Shown in pieces: positions 30,148 through 41,088 of a DNA stretch of 64,000 nt. The stretch spans positions 1 to 64,000 of the forward strand of contig NZ_CAHS01000005.1 in the NCBI RefSeq assembly GCF_001050515.1, given 5' to 3'. Every line of letters begins with the position of its first letter. Position 1 is the first letter of the stretch. The translations under genes and the position numbers were made by a program. Below the pieces are notes generated by a model. That model did not search any database and had not been told where the DNA came from. It worked only from the letters and a program-made list of their open reading frames with translations. This DNA is from Erwinia piriflorinigrans CFBP 5888. Lineage in GTDB: Bacteria; Pseudomonadota; Gammaproteobacteria; Enterobacterales; Enterobacteriaceae.

Positions 30148-32106
30148 ATGCCGTTTTATCGTCTGCGCTTTCCGATCAAACTGACCTTCGCTATTCTGCT
30201 GGCACTGTTTGTCGGCTTTGAATTCAACCTGGAAACGCCGCGCTGGGCGGTGATGACCGCCGCGATTGTGGCGGGCGGCACGGCGTTTGCTGCCGGGGGC
30301 GATCCGTTCTCCGGCGCGCTGCGCCACCGTGGGATGTTGCGAATAATCGGCACCTTTATCGGCTGTATTGCCGCACTGGCGATCATGATTGCCACCATTC
30401 GTGCACCGGTGGTAATGCTGCTGCTGTGCTGCATCTGGGCTGGGGTCTGCGTATGGGTTTCTTCGCTGATCAAAGTTGAAAACGCTTATGCTCTCGGACT
30501 GGCTGGCTATACCGCATTGATTATTGTGGTCAGCCTGAACGCCAGTGGTTCACTGCTGCTGGCACCGCAGTTTGCCGTGGAACGCTGTAGTGAAATCATC
30601 ATCGGGATTGTTTCTGCGATCCTCGCCGATATGCTGTTTTCACCGCGATCGATTAAGTTGGATATCGATCGCGAAATTGATTCGCTGCTGGTGGAGCAGT
30701 ACCGTCTGATGCAGCTGTGTGTGGCACATGCCGATAAAGAAGAGGTCGATAAATGTTGGGCCGGGCTGGTGCGACGTACTAACGCTCTCAACGGAATGCG
30801 TACTCACCTAATGATGGAAGCCGGGCGCTGGCATAAAATCGATCCACGCCTGCGGGTGCTTCATACCCTGTCACTGACGCTTATCACCCAGGCCTGTGAA
30901 ACTTTCCTGATCCAAAATAATCACTCTGATTTTGTCCCCCCCCAGTTCCAGCTGTTCTTTGAAAAGCCGGTCAAAAACGTTGCCGATATTCACAAACGCA
31001 TGAAAATCATGCGCCGGGTTATCTCCGTCAGCGGCAGCAGAAACACCCCGAACACCATCAGCAGTTGGGTGGTCGCGGCCAGCCGTTACCTGCTGTTGAT
31101 GAGGGGTATCCATAATAACAGCCGTATCAGTCGCCTGGAGGAAGAGGTGCTGAACGCCGATCCGGTGGTGAAGATGCGACCGGCGGAAACACGACATGCG
31201 TTGGTGAACGGCGTGCGTACCTTTGTCGCCACCGCCGTGGGGTCGCTGTTCTGGCTGTGGACCGGATGGACGTCGGGCAGTGGGGCGATGGTGATGCTGG
31301 CCGTTATTACGTCATTGGCTATGCGTATGCCTAACCCGCTCATGGTCGCTAAAGATTTTCTGTATGGCATGATCGTCGCTATACCGCTAGGTTCGCTCTA
31401 CTACATGGTGATCATGCCGAATACCCAGCAAAGTATGCTGTTGTTATGTATTGCCCTGGGGGCGATGGCATTTATCAGCGGGATACTGATCCAGCGGCGT
31501 CAAATCGGTACGCTAGGCGCGCTGGTTGGCACCATCAATATCCTGACGCTGGATAATCCGATGAAGTTTGAGGTCAGCACGTTTCTGGATAATGCCCTTG
31601 GCCAGGCGATTGGCTGTTTTGTCGCGCTGCTGGTCATTCTGCTGATCCGCGACACCTCTAAGGCACGCGTTGGGCGCACCTTGCTCAATCGCTTTATGTA
31701 TGCCGCCGTGTCGGCGATGACCACCAATACCGTGCGGCGTAAAGAGAATCACCTGCCTGCGCTCTATCAACAGCTGTTTATGCTGATGAACAGCTTCCCT
31801 GGCGATATTGATAAGTACCGGTTGGCGCTAACGTTGATCATCGCACACCAGCGGCTGCGCGCCGCAGATGTGCCGATCAATGCCGACCTGTCTGCCTTTC
31901 ACCAGCAGCTGCGCCACACTGCCGATCGGGTTATCTCTGCCAGTAGCGATGAGAAGAGACGTGACTATTTTGCGCGTTTACTTACCGAGTTCGATGTCTA
32001 TCAGCAGAAGCTGCAACAGTACCAGGCTGCGCAAAGCGTGACTGAACCCGTTGCGCGTCTGGCGATAGTGTTAAAGAAATATCAGCAAACGCTGATCCGG
32101 GTTTGA
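30148..32106 (+). CDS. aaeB: p-Hydroxybenzoate efflux pump AaeB
   Basis: A 652-residue inner-membrane transporter of the aromatic acid exporter (FUSC) family; E. coli AaeB has 655. Two blocks of about five to six helices (about 10-165 and 355-500) alternate with soluble domains. It exports p-hydroxybenzoate and related aromatic acids, which are abundant in plant tissue. It is the last gene of aaeXAB, 12 bases after aaeA. Confidence 0.95.
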   Translation: MPFYRLRFPIKLTFAILLALFVGFEFNLETPRWAVMTAAIVAGGTAFAAGGDPFSGALRHRGMLRIIGTFIGCIAALAIMIATIRAPVVMLLLCCIWAGVCVWVSSLIKVENAYALGLAGYTALIIVVSLNASGSLLLAPQFAVERCSEIIIGIVSAILADMLFSPRSIKLDIDREIDSLLVEQYRLMQLCVAHADKEEVDKCWAGLVRRTNALNGMRTHLMMEAGRWHKIDPRLRVLHTLSLTLITQACETFLIQNNHSDFVPPQFQLFFEKPVKNVADIHKRMKIMRRVISVSGSRNTPNTISSWVVAASRYLLLMRGIHNNSRISRLEEEVLNADPVVKMRPAETRHALVNGVRTFVATAVGSLFWLWTGWTSGSGAMVMLAVITSLAMRMPNPLMVAKDFLYGMIVAIPLGSLYYMVIMPNTQQSMLLLCIALGAMAFISGILIQRRQIGTLGALVGTINILTLDNPMKFEVSTFLDNALGQAIGCFVALLVILLIRDTSKARVGRTLLNRFMYAAVSAMTTNTVRRKENHLPALYQQLFMLMNSFPGDIDKYRLALTLIIAHQRLRAADVPINADLSAFHQQLRHTADRVISASSDEKRRDYFARLLTEFDVYQQKLQQYQAAQSVTEPVARLAIVLKKYQQTLIRV

Positions 32107-32205
32107 GTGTGTCTGCGGCAGGCCATAATGCCTGTAGTACGACCTGGTGCTGCCATGCATGTCTACCGTCTGGTTTTCACTTCCTGGTGGCTCTGGAGTC
32201 TGGAC

Positions 32206-32232
32206 AAAAAAAAGCCCCGGCGAACGGGGCTA
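32206..32232 (-). terminator. Terminator between aaeB and yhcN
   Basis: AGCCCCG-GCGAA-CGGGGCT is a 7-bp stem followed on the minus strand by TTTTTTTT. It ends the leftward yhcN transcripts and separates them from the convergent aaeB. Confidence 0.85.
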
Positions 32233-32316
32233 AAGGGATTTTCTGTCAGGTTTATAGGAAGAGCTGAACGAGCAGTGGCATCAGGATAGCGGCGCTGATG
32301 CCCAGATTGACGCAGA

Positions 32317-32586
32317 TTATTTATAAAGCTCGGCTGTGGCGTGGTAGTTACCATCGATACGCGCTTCAATAATTCGATACGCCGATGCGCCCTGCTCATC
32401 GGCTTTTTGCGACAGCTGATGACGGATATCTGAGGGTGCTCCGTGAAGGCCACTCACACTCACGCTGCCAACCGGCTGCAAATTCTGACTGTTAACCTGT
32501 TCGTTAGTGACCAGGTTCGCCGCATTGGCGGCAAACGAAAGCACGGAAGCAAGCGTTAAGGTCGCAATAGTTAATGTTGTTTTCAT
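32317..32586 (-). CDS. yhcN: YhcN-family periplasmic stress protein, copy 1
   Basis: The 89-residue protein has a signal peptide (1-22, cleaved after ANA) and a DUF1471/YdgH-type domain (VSVSGLHGAPSDIRHQL, ASAYRIIEARIDGNYHATAEL). E. coli YhcN and relatives BhsA and McbA respond to acid, peroxide or biofilm conditions. It is about half identical to the neighbouring copy 32697-32960, so the pair arose by tandem duplication; E. coli has one gene here. Confidence 0.9.
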   Translation of the reverse strand: MKTTLTIATLTLASVLSFAANAANLVTNEQVNSQNLQPVGSVSVSGLHGAPSDIRHQLSQKADEQGASAYRIIEARIDGNYHATAELYK

Positions 32587-32696
32587 GGTGATAGCTCCAG
32601 AATAGTGGTTATGCGGTAATCGAAAGGGTTGAAAAACGTTTTTTATTCTTGGGATTACCGTACGGATTAATACGTTGGTTAAATTGACAGCTTCAA

Positions 32697-32960
32697 TTAT
32701 TGATAAAGCTCGGCCGTGGCGTGCCAGTTACCGTTTTGATAGTTTTCGATCACGCGGTAGGCATTTGCCCCTTTCTCGCGGGCTTTATCATTCAGCGCCT
32801 CGCGGATATCCATCGGCGATCCTGCAACGCCACTCACGCTGACGATACCCATTGAATGAAGATCTTTTGCCTGATCGGCGTTGACCAATTGAGCGGCAAA
32901 AGCGCCGAATGACAGTGTAGAAAGCACGCCTAAGGCAGCAATAGTGGTTTTGATATTCAT
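32697..32960 (-). CDS. yhcN: YhcN-family periplasmic stress protein, copy 2
   Basis: The 87-residue DUF1471 protein has a signal peptide (1-22, cleaved after AFA) and a mature domain VSVSGVAGSPMDIREALND and GANAYRVIENYQNGNWHATAEL. It is the upstream member of a tandem pair. Its gene has the better promoter (TATAAT at 33021-33026, minus) and may be co-transcribed with copy 1 across a 110-base gap. Which copy is the strict orthologue of E. coli yhcN cannot be decided here. Confidence 0.9.
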   Translation of the reverse strand: MNIKTTIAALGVLSTLSFGAFAAQLVNADQAKDLHSMGIVSVSGVAGSPMDIREALNDKAREKGANAYRVIENYQNGNWHATAELYQ

Positions 32961-32999
32961 CCTGTTTCCCTCGTTAACCGGTGTTAACTTTTAAATGGT

Positions 33000-33026
33000 T
33001 TGATTTACATCACGGAAAGAATTATA
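33000..33026 (-). promoter_or_regulatory. yhcN promoter with FNR/CRP-like site
   Basis: On the minus strand a perfect TATAAT (33021-33026) lies about 60 bases upstream of the second yhcN start, with a poor -35 (TTAATT-like). Just downstream, TTGAT-TTAC-ATCAC matches nine of ten FNR positions; it also resembles a CRP half. Its location after the -10 would suit repression. The factor is uncertain. Confidence 0.4.
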
Positions 33027-33433
33027 GATCTAATAACGTAAAAAATTAATAGCCTGCTAATAATATTAATGCGCGTTTAAGGCATTGGATTAGCGCTTTT
33101 AATAACTTTTTGTCATAAAAAACGATGAAATATTGTTCATTTACGGGAAATTTTTTTCTAAAACAGAGCGATGGGTGAATTTATCTATTTGTGCTCTTAT
33201 TTGCGGTAGATCACATTGTTACGCGGAGAGTTTGCAGATTTCAGATAAAACATCTTCCATTACAGGCAGTGAGATGTGCTGCTATTCACGATCATACCGA
33301 CATAAAGAAATCAGGGTCGATGCTCGGTTGACCCTGTTTAAAGCGATGAAAGAATGGAAAATGCCTGATGCAGACGGCGCCAGGATCTCTCCTTTGTCCA
33401 GTCGCACTAATGAGGGAAGCGGCGCTACGATCT
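33027..33433. other. yhcN-argR intergenic region without a recognised gene
   Basis: About 400 bases, AT-rich at the left (33030-33200), ordinary at the right. The open frame at 33133-33507 runs into argR antisense and has no family features, so it is not called. Nothing else was recognised. Confidence 0.4.
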
Positions 33434-33457
33434 CTTCTGCCAGTAGAATGGCAGAAG
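33434..33457 (-). other. Hairpin directly after argR
   Basis: CTTCTGCCA-GTAGAA-TGGCAGAAG is a 9-bp perfect stem starting at the base after the argR stop codon. No T run follows, so it is a weak terminator or 3' end stabiliser. Confidence 0.5.
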
Positions 33458-33931
<474 letters not shown>

Positions 33932-33972
33932 TTACCGATAAAAGGGGTTATTAAGGGATACCCGCAGCGGGA

Positions 33973-34019
33973 TATTACATTATTATGCAATTAAATGAAT
34001 TTTTATTCAAATGTCAAAT
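33973..34019 (-). promoter_or_regulatory. argR promoter with two ARG boxes
   Basis: The 18-base box at 33994-34011 contains the perfect palindrome TGAATTTTTATTCA. A weaker box (ATTATGCA half-match) occupies 33973-33990. Their centres are 21 bases apart, the spacing one ArgR hexamer needs. On the minus strand a TTGACA -35 (34014-34019) lies at the edge of the strong box, with TTAATT or TAATTG as -10 at 17-18 bases. ArgR would block its own promoter. Confidence 0.85.
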
Positions 34020-34125
34020 GATGCGTTGACTCGTTAACTCACCGCAAGGTGGCGGAGTCTAACAAATTTTGGCGAGAAAAAGAATTTACTGACTATGTCG
34101 TTCCGCGCACAAAAAGTGAACAAGT

Positions 34126-34134
34126 TGTTATAAT
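34126..34134 (+). promoter_or_regulatory. Extended -10 promoter upstream of mdh
   Basis: TGT-TATAAT is an extended -10 element without a good -35. It lies about 235 bases before the mdh start, so the leader would be long. The remaining DNA between argR and mdh (34140-34360) shows no gene. Confidence 0.45.
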
Positions 34135-34369
34135 ATGAAAGTTGTTCCGGTTAGTGTTAAGGGTGTAATGTATCGCCAAATCACGGTAATACCCTGAATA
34201 TCTGTAGTTGTCGCTCTGTTTGCCGCCGGTGTTCATCCCCGGTAACCTGGCGTTAACAAAGCCCGGTGATCCTCGCATTCGTTGCTATGCGGCCACTCCC
34301 GCCATTTCAGAGCGGTATTTCCGGGTTGCCCGGCTCACAAAATGCGCAAAATATAATAAGGAGTATAGG

Positions 34370-35305
34370 ATGAAAGTTACAGTTCTCGGTGCAGCAGGTG
34401 GTATCGGCCAGGCGCTTGCCCTGCTGCTAAAGGTCCAACTCCCGGCAGGTTCAGAACTCTCACTGTATGACATCGCACCCGTTACGCCGGGCGTCGCGGT
34501 TGATCTAAGCCATATACCGACCTCGGTTAAGATTGAAGGCTTTAGTGGCGAAGATGCCACTTCGGCGCTGAAAGGTGCTGATGTGGTATTGATTTCGGCC
34601 GGCGTGGCGCGTAAACCGGGCATGGATCGCTCCGATCTGTTTAACGTGAACGCCGGTATCGTACGCAATCTGATTGAGCAGGTCGCTGCGACCAGCCCGA
34701 AAGCGCTGATCGGTATCATCACTAACCCGGTGAATACCACGGTGGCAATCGCTGCGGAAGTGCTGAAAAAGGCCGGCGTTTACGACAAAAATAAACTGTT
34801 TGGCGTCACCACGCTGGATATTATCCGCGCCAATACGTTTGTTGCGGCATTGAAAGGTAAGCAGCCTGAAGAAGTCAACGTCCCGGTTATTGGCGGTCAT
34901 TCAGGCGTGACGATCCTGCCGCTATTGTCCCAGGTTCCGGGCGTGAGCGTCAGTGAGCAGGAGGCCGCTGACCTGACTAAACGCATACAGAACGCGGGTA
35001 CCGAAGTGGTGGAGGCGAAGGCCGGTGGCGGCTCAGCAACACTGTCAATGGGTCAGGCGGCGGCACGTTTTGGACTGTCACTGGTGCGTGCGCTCAAAGG
35101 TGAAAGCAACGTCATTGAATATGCTTATGTTGAAGGGGATGGAGAATATGCGCGTTTCTTCTCACAGCCGCTGCTGTTAGGTAAGAACGGCATTGTTGAG
35201 CGTCGTCCTGTCGGAGAACTCAGCGCGTTCGAACAGCATGCGCTCACCAACATGCTGGATACGTTGAAAAAAGACATTGCGCAGGGTGAAGAGTTCGTTA
35301 AATAG
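34370..35305 (+). CDS. mdh: Malate dehydrogenase
   Basis: The 311-residue NAD-dependent enzyme (E. coli 312) interconverts malate and oxaloacetate in the citric acid cycle. The nucleotide-binding motif is GAAGGIGQ (7-14). The catalytic histidine is in IGGHSGVT near 177 and the substrate arginines are in [15 protein letters not shown]. The start at 34370 follows AAGGAGTATAGG and gives the family N-terminus [10 protein letters not shown]. Confidence 0.98.
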   Translation: MKVTVLGAAGGIGQALALLLKVQLPAGSELSLYDIAPVTPGVAVDLSHIPTSVKIEGFSGEDATSALKGADVVLISAGVARKPGMDRSDLFNVNAGIVRNLIEQVAATSPKALIGIITNPVNTTVAIAAEVLKKAGVYDKNKLFGVTTLDIIRANTFVAALKGKQPEEVNVPVIGGHSGVTILPLLSQVPGVSVSEQEAADLTKRIQNAGTEVVEAKAGGGSATLSMGQAAARFGLSLVRALKGESNVIEYAYVEGDGEYARFFSQPLLLGKNGIVERRPVGELSAFEQHALTNMLDTLKKDIAQGEEFVK

Positions 35306-35356
35306 CATCCTTTTGTGTGACCGGCCCTGTCGCCCGATGGGGCCAACCCGGCTTGC

Positions 35357-36418
35357 TTACTGACTCGGTTCCTCTTCTGGATACTCTTGCACAGTGACGG
35401 GAAGCGTCAGCTTTTTCTCATTACGACTGATTTCAACGTTAATCACGGTTCCAGGACGTATTTCTGCTACCTGATCCATCGTTTCCTGCGGGGACAAAGC
35501 CGCTACGCCATTCAGGCGGGTGATGACATCGTTAACCTGCATACCGGCTGCGTAAGCCGGGCTGCCAGGCTTGACCTCTGTTATGGCAATACCCTGACCC
35601 TGAATGTTGGTCATATTGTTATTCGGGTCGCTGAAACGCTGGATCGCCTGCCCGGTAATCCCGATATATCCACGAATAACCCGACCATCACGGATCAATT
35701 TTTCCATCACTTTGGTCGCCAGCTTGGTGGGGATAGCAAAGCCCAACCCTTCGGGTGTCTCACCATTACTGCTTTTATCAAATGACAGCGTATTAATCCC
35801 CACCAGTTCACCCAGTGAGTTAATCAGCGCGCCGCCCGAGTTGCCGCGATTGATTGAGGCATCCGTTTGCAGAAAATCCTGGCGGCGTGAGGGGCTAAGA
35901 CCCACGCGTCCGGTTGCACCAATAATCCCCTGGGTTACCGTCTGGCCAATGTTATAGGGATTACCGATCGCCATCACCAGGTCGCCAATATGTGCAACAC
36001 GGTCTGGGTTGATGGGGATCACTGGCAGATTAGTGGCATTAATTTTCAGCACCGCCAAATCGGTCACATAGTCAGAACCGGCTAAAAGTGCTTCAAAAGA
36101 TCGCCCGTCCTGTAGATTAACGATAATTTGGCTGGCCGCGTTGATCACATGCTTATTGGTCAGAATGTAGCCGCGTGGGTCCATAATCACCCCAGAGCCG
36201 AGGGTATCGCTGGCACCGTTAGCGTTGTGGTTGTAGACATAGACGACGGCGGGCGCGGCGCGGCGTACCCCAGGGTTATAGCTGACCGGCTGCTGACTGC
36301 TGCTATCCTCGGTTTGCGAAAACAGATCGCTGCCGAGTCGAAGACCCGGTATCGCTAATAGAAGAATGCCGGCTATAAGGAGCCCGTAGATCGCTGAACG
36401 TATGAGTTTGGGAATCAT
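35357..36418 (-). CDS. degS: Stress-sensing site-1 protease DegS
   Basis: This 353-residue inner-membrane serine protease has one N-terminal anchor (about 5-26), a trypsin-like domain with catalytic triad His90, Asp120 and Ser195 (GNSGGA), and a single PDZ domain (about 250-345). When outer-membrane protein C-termini bind the PDZ domain, it cuts RseA and starts the sigma-E response. It lies downstream of degQ across an 80-base gap with a hairpin. Confidence 0.97.
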   Translation of the reverse strand: MIPKLIRSAIYGLLIAGILLLAIPGLRLGSDLFSQTEDSSSQQPVSYNPGVRRAAPAVVYVYNHNANGASDTLGSGVIMDPRGYILTNKHVINAASQIIVNLQDGRSFEALLAGSDYVTDLAVLKINATNLPVIPINPDRVAHIGDLVMAIGNPYNIGQTVTQGIIGATGRVGLSPSRRQDFLQTDASINRGNSGGALINSLGELVGINTLSFDKSSNGETPEGLGFAIPTKLATKVMEKLIRDGRVIRGYIGITGQAIQRFSDPNNNMTNIQGQGIAITEVKPGSPAYAAGMQVNDVITRLNGVAALSPQETMDQVAEIRPGTVINVEISRNEKKLTLPVTVQEYPEEEPSQ

Positions 36419-36466
36419 GCTTATTCACGATGAATGAAAAAACGACTGGCAGGATAGCATGAGTTA

Positions 36467-36492
36467 CGCGGACACAGTACCCCGTGTCCGCG
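36467..36492 (-). other. Hairpin between degQ and degS
   Basis: CGCGGACAC and GTGTCCGCG form a 9-bp perfect stem with an eight-base loop, a few bases after the degQ stop. There is no T run on the minus strand, so it may attenuate rather than end transcription into degS. Confidence 0.55.
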
Positions 36493-36498
36493 CAGGGG

Positions 36499-37884
36499 CT
36501 ACTGTAGTAACAGGTAGATGTTCTGGTCGCCGCGCATAACGCTGAGCACCAGCAGCAGAGGTTTCGTCGCCAGTATCTTGCGCAATTCAGCCAGGTTTTC
36601 TACCGGAGTACGGTTAACCCCGACAATGACATCCCCCTTTTGCAGGCCGAACTGGGTTGCCGCCGCGCTTTTCTCGACGTTATCCACCATGACACCTTTA
36701 GTGCCGTTTTTCGCCGTCCCATCGCTCAGGGCCACTCCCAGTAACGCTGGCGTCATCAGATCAACGTTGGCGCTGGTCTGGATACTGTTATCCAGCGTCA
36801 CGCTAAGGGTCAGTGATTTACCTTCGCGCACCAGCCCCACCTTAACTGCCTGCCCGGGGGGGGTGATACCAATCTTGACGCGCAGTTCGGCAAAGTTGGC
36901 AATCTGCTTATCATCGATGCGGGTGATGATATCCCCGGCTTTTATTCCGGCCTTAGCGGCAGCAGACTGGGGTAAGACTTCATTGACGAAAGCACCACGC
37001 TGAACATCGATGTTAAAGGCTTTGGCCATATCGGCGGTCATCGCGGTGCCTTTAATACCCAGCTGGCCGCGTTTGATTTCGCCAAACTGGATCAGCTGCT
37101 GCGCCAGGCCCATTGCCATATTGCTCGGAATGGCAAAGCCAATGCCGATATTGCCGCCGCTCGATGCCAGAATCGCCGTATTTAGTCCGATTAGCTCGCC
37201 ATTCAGATTGACCAGCGCACCGCCGGAGTTACCACGATTAATGGCTGCATCGGTCTGGATAAAGTTTTCCAGCCCTTCCAGATTCAAACCGCTGCGGCCC
37301 AGGGCAGAAACAATGCCCGAAGTGGCGGTTTGACCCAGACCAAAAGGATTGCCGATGGCAACGGTAAAATCCCCGACTTTCAGCTGGTCGGAATCGGCGA
37401 TTTTCACCTGGGTCAGATTGCTTGCGCCGTTTAGCTGAATAAGTGCGATATCGGTTTGCTCATCGCGGCCGACCAATTTGGCGGTAAACTCGCGACCGTC
37501 GCTTAGCTGCACGCTGATCTTATCTGCCCCTTTGACAACATGATTATTGGTCAGCACGTAGCCTTTTGCCGCATCAATAATCACTCCGGAAGCCAGTCCC
37601 TCAGACACGGGGGGGCGGTTATTGCCGGGTGTGACTTCCTGACCTTTCTGGTCAAAATAGCGTTTCAACGGCGCAGGCATTTCCTGCTGCGGGTCGGCGC
37701 CTGGCGCTCCCTCGACATGTACGCTAACCACGGCAGGTAACACCCTCTCCAGCATCGGTGCCAAACTTGGCAACTGTTGCCCCTGAATCTGCGTGGGGAG
37801 AGAGGCGCTGGCGGCACAGGTCACGTTCAGTTGCAAACTGATACTTAATGCTAATGCGCTTAACAGATAGGATTTTTTCTTCAT
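36499..37884 (-). CDS. degQ: Periplasmic serine endoprotease DegQ
   Basis: 461 residues (E. coli 455). A signal peptide of about 25 residues is followed by the protease domain with His115, Asp145 and Ser220 (GNSGGA) and two PDZ domains. DegQ forms cage-like oligomers that degrade or chaperone misfolded periplasmic proteins. The start at 37884 is set by the MKKKSYLLSALALS signal and a CGGAGT-type site; the upstream in-frame ATG at 37923 would spoil the signal. Confidence 0.95.
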   Translation of the reverse strand: MKKKSYLLSALALSISLQLNVTCAASASLPTQIQGQQLPSLAPMLERVLPAVVSVHVEGAPGADPQQEMPAPLKRYFDQKGQEVTPGNNRPPVSEGLASGVIIDAAKGYVLTNNHVVKGADKISVQLSDGREFTAKLVGRDEQTDIALIQLNGASNLTQVKIADSDQLKVGDFTVAIGNPFGLGQTATSGIVSALGRSGLNLEGLENFIQTDAAINRGNSGGALVNLNGELIGLNTAILASSGGNIGIGFAIPSNMAMGLAQQLIQFGEIKRGQLGIKGTAMTADMAKAFNIDVQRGAFVNEVLPQSAAAKAGIKAGDIITRIDDKQIANFAELRVKIGITPPGQAVKVGLVREGKSLTLSVTLDNSIQTSANVDLMTPALLGVALSDGTAKNGTKGVMVDNVEKSAAATQFGLQKGDVIVGVNRTPVENLAELRKILATKPLLLVLSVMRGDQNIYLLLQ

Positions 37885-37968
37885 CGGAGTCAGCTCTCGC
37901 AACCAAAAGTAGGCCAGGTACAAAGTATGGCAGGCAGTGTGTTGATGGGCAGGGTGCGGTCGTCAGGC

Positions 37969-37991
37969 AAAAAAGGGGTGCTGCGCACCCC
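37969..37991 (-). terminator. Terminator of zapG
   Basis: GGGGTGC-GCA-GCACCCC followed on the minus strand by TTTTTT, eight bases after the zapG stop. It separates zapG from degQ. Confidence 0.85.
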
Positions 37992-37998
37992 GATTTAT

Positions 37999-38397
37999 TT
38001 ACTTAACGGCGCGATCGCCACGAAGCAGACCAGAGGCGCTGTCCGGGTAATCACGCGGCATCTGCACCGGCACCTGATCGTTATCCGCTTCAGATTCGGT
38101 TAGCTGGTAAGCAAACGGGTTCTTCTCTCCCGGCAGATTAGGCAGCAGGTCATTAGATCCCTTTGCCATATGCTGATACAGCTGGCGATAGTCGCGTGCC
38201 ATATTGTCCAGCAGCTCGGCGCTATGGGCGAAATGGTTGCTCAGTTCCTGATGGTAATCCGCCAGTTCTGCTTTGCTCTTCTCCAGCTCGTACTGCAGGC
38301 TATGTTGCTCACGCAGTTTTCGATTACCAAAACGCATTGCCACCGCGCCGATAATAACTCCAACGACTAGTCCAATTAGCGCGTATTCCCAGGTCAT
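37999..38397 (-). CDS. zapG: Cell-division/envelope protein ZapG (YhcB)
   Basis: 132 residues, the same length as E. coli YhcB. One N-terminal membrane helix (about 4-22, YALIGLVVGVIIGAVAM) is followed by a long alpha-helical coiled coil (LREQHSLQYELEKSKAELAD) and a disordered tail containing NDQVPVQMPRDYPD. It helps coordinate envelope growth and division. The start at 38397 gives the conserved MTWEYALIG. It is divergent from zapE. Confidence 0.95.
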   Translation of the reverse strand: MTWEYALIGLVVGVIIGAVAMRFGNRKLREQHSLQYELEKSKAELADYHQELSNHFAHSAELLDNMARDYRQLYQHMAKGSNDLLPNLPGEKNPFAYQLTESEADNDQVPVQMPRDYPDSASGLLRGDRAVK

Positions 38398-38572
38398 AAT
38401 TACTCCCGTTTTGTCTTCGTTGTTCAGTAGGGCTGTTCCATTCAATACCCGTCACTATAACCGCTAATCTGATGGAAGTGGAATCCTGTGGCGGCTTCGC
38501 TTAGTGTAGAACGACTTTTTTTTCGACGAACTGCCATCTGGCCGGGTAATTTTCAGGGAATGTAACTAAATT

Positions 38573-39700
38573 ATGCAAACGATGTCTCCACTGGCGCTCT
38601 ATCAACAGGCGCTGGACGACGGCGAGTATCAGCCCGATGACGTACAGCATGCCGCCGTCACCCGTTTAGACGGTATTTATCAGGTATTAAGCCATGCCAG
38701 CGCACCGCCTGTTCCCGCCAGCGCCGGTCTGTTGGGTAAGCTACATAAGCTACTGACAAAAACGAAACCCGATGTTCAGACACCGGCACGCGGGCTGTAT
38801 ATGTGGGGTGGCGTGGGGCGCGGTAAGACCTGGCTGATGGATATGTTTTTTCGGGCCATTCCTGGTGAGCGTAAACAACGCCTGCACTTTCACCGTTTTA
38901 TGCTGCGCGTGCATCAGGAGCTGACCGAGTTACAGGGACACAGCGATCCGCTACAAATTGTTGCCGACCGTTTTAAAGCCGAGACCGATCTGCTGTGCTT
39001 CGACGAGTTTTTTGTCTCTGACATCACCGATGCCATGTTGCTGGGGACGCTGATGGAGGCGTTGTTCAGTCGGGGTATTACGCTGGTGGCGACCTCAAAT
39101 ATTCCGCCGGACGATCTCTATCGTAACGGTTTGCAGCGTGCGCGTTTTATGCCGGCGATAGCAATGATCAAGCAGCACTGCGAAGTGATGAATGTGGATG
39201 CAGGGATTGATTACCGCCTGCGCACGCTGACTGCCGCACACCTTTGGATCACCCCGCTGGGCGCGGAAGCGTCTCAAGAGATGGATAGCATGTTTGTTGC
39301 GCTGTCGGGTAGGGCACCCCAGGCTAATGAATCGCTGGAAATTAACCATCGCCAGCTGCCGACGCTGGGCGTGGCTGACGGGGTGGTGGCAATGAGCTTT
39401 CTGGCTCTTTGTGGCGAAGGGCGCAGCCAGCACGACTATATTGAGTTGTCTCGCCGTTTTCATAGCGTATTGCTGTATGATGTGCCGGTGATGATCTACA
39501 AAACCGAAGACCAGGCCCGGCGTTTTCTGGCGCTGGTAGATGAATTCTACGAGCGTCACGTTAAGCTGGTGGTCTCGGCGGAAACCTCACTGTTCGAGAT
39601 TTATCAGGGCACACGGCTGAAGTTTGAATACCAGCGCTGCGTTTCGCGCCTGCAAGAGATGCAGAGCGAAGAGTATCTGCGTCTGGCGCATTTGCCCTGA
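38573..39700 (+). CDS. zapE: Cell-division ATPase ZapE
   Basis: The 375-residue AFG1-family P-loop ATPase (E. coli 375) acts at the Z-ring during late division and under oxygen limitation. Walker A is GGVGRGKT (79-86), Walker B LLCFDEFFV, and a sensor arginine follows in QRARFMP. No signal or membrane segment is present, so it is cytoplasmic. Confidence 0.96.
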   Translation: MQTMSPLALYQQALDDGEYQPDDVQHAAVTRLDGIYQVLSHASAPPVPASAGLLGKLHKLLTKTKPDVQTPARGLYMWGGVGRGKTWLMDMFFRAIPGERKQRLHFHRFMLRVHQELTELQGHSDPLQIVADRFKAETDLLCFDEFFVSDITDAMLLGTLMEALFSRGITLVATSNIPPDDLYRNGLQRARFMPAIAMIKQHCEVMNVDAGIDYRLRTLTAAHLWITPLGAEASQEMDSMFVALSGRAPQANESLEINHRQLPTLGVADGVVAMSFLALCGEGRSQHDYIELSRRFHSVLLYDVPVMIYKTEDQARRFLALVDEFYERHVKLVVSAETSLFEIYQGTRLKFEYQRCVSRLQEMQSEEYLRLAHLP

Positions 39701-39745
39701 GACAGATGTGGGCTTGATAACATCGCAATTTTATCGCAGAAAACG

Positions 39746-39775
39746 TTCGATCTTTAAGAGCGACTTCTCTATAAT
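39746..39775 (+). promoter_or_regulatory. rplM-rpsI promoter
   Basis: A perfect TATAAT (39770-39775) with an 18-base spacer to a poor -35 TTCGAT (39746-39751), followed by CTTGCGACCCC. The GC-rich discriminator fits a growth-rate-controlled ribosomal protein promoter. Confidence 0.65.
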
Positions 39776-39781
39776 CTTGCG

Positions 39782-39944
39782 ACCCCACGTTACAGCAAAG
39801 GTTTTTTTCCCAAAACTCTTTGTGTTCCAGTAACTCTATCCGAAGGGGTGGGCTTGCTGGTCAAGATGGTCGTGTGAGCTCCAACCGTTTATTCAAGCGT
39901 TTGGGATTTCACCAACGTGTAACTTAATTTGGGTAAGCTTTTAG
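39782..39944 (+). promoter_or_regulatory. rplM leader
   Basis: About 160 bases of untranslated leader between the predicted start and rplM. In E. coli L13 represses its own operon by binding the rplM leader; this segment is where such a structure must lie. I did not model its fold. A TAAGCTTTTAG stretch precedes the start with only a weak ribosome-binding site, consistent with regulated translation. Confidence 0.45.
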
Positions 39945-40781
<837 letters not shown>

Positions 40782-40812
40782 TTTTTTCTGCTTCGGCAGA
40801 TTCAATTATCGG

Positions 40813-40843
40813 AAAACCCGGTGCCCAGGCACCGGGTTTTTTA
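40813..40843 (+). terminator. Terminator of rplM-rpsI
   Basis: AAAACCCGGTGCC and GGCACCGGGTTTT pair around a very short loop, followed by TTATTT. It lies 31 bases after the rpsI stop and is a strong intrinsic terminator. Confidence 0.92.
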
Positions 40844-40935
40844 TTTGTCTCTCGCAACAAAATGCGCCCAAGACACGGGGCTTTATCATTTTCCCGGCAA
40901 TTGCGTATTCCCATCCCCACAAGCAGGCTAAAATC

Positions 40936-40944
40936 TGGTAAACT
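40936..40944 (+). promoter_or_regulatory. Candidate sspA promoter (extended -10)
   Basis: TGG-TAAACT resembles an extended -10 element about 145 bases before sspA. No good -35 is visible. The rest of the rpsI-sspA gap (40844-41088) holds no gene that I can see. Confidence 0.35.
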
Positions 40945-41088
40945 ATGTGTCACTTTGTGCCCATTAGTCGGGCAAAGATGCGTCTATCCTGTATGGGTAG
41001 GGAGCGTTTGTCTTCAGGCTAATGGCAATGATGAGTCGCCGTGTGATGGCTATTCGCAGTAATTTTCTCGATAAACTTGGAGGTTTAC

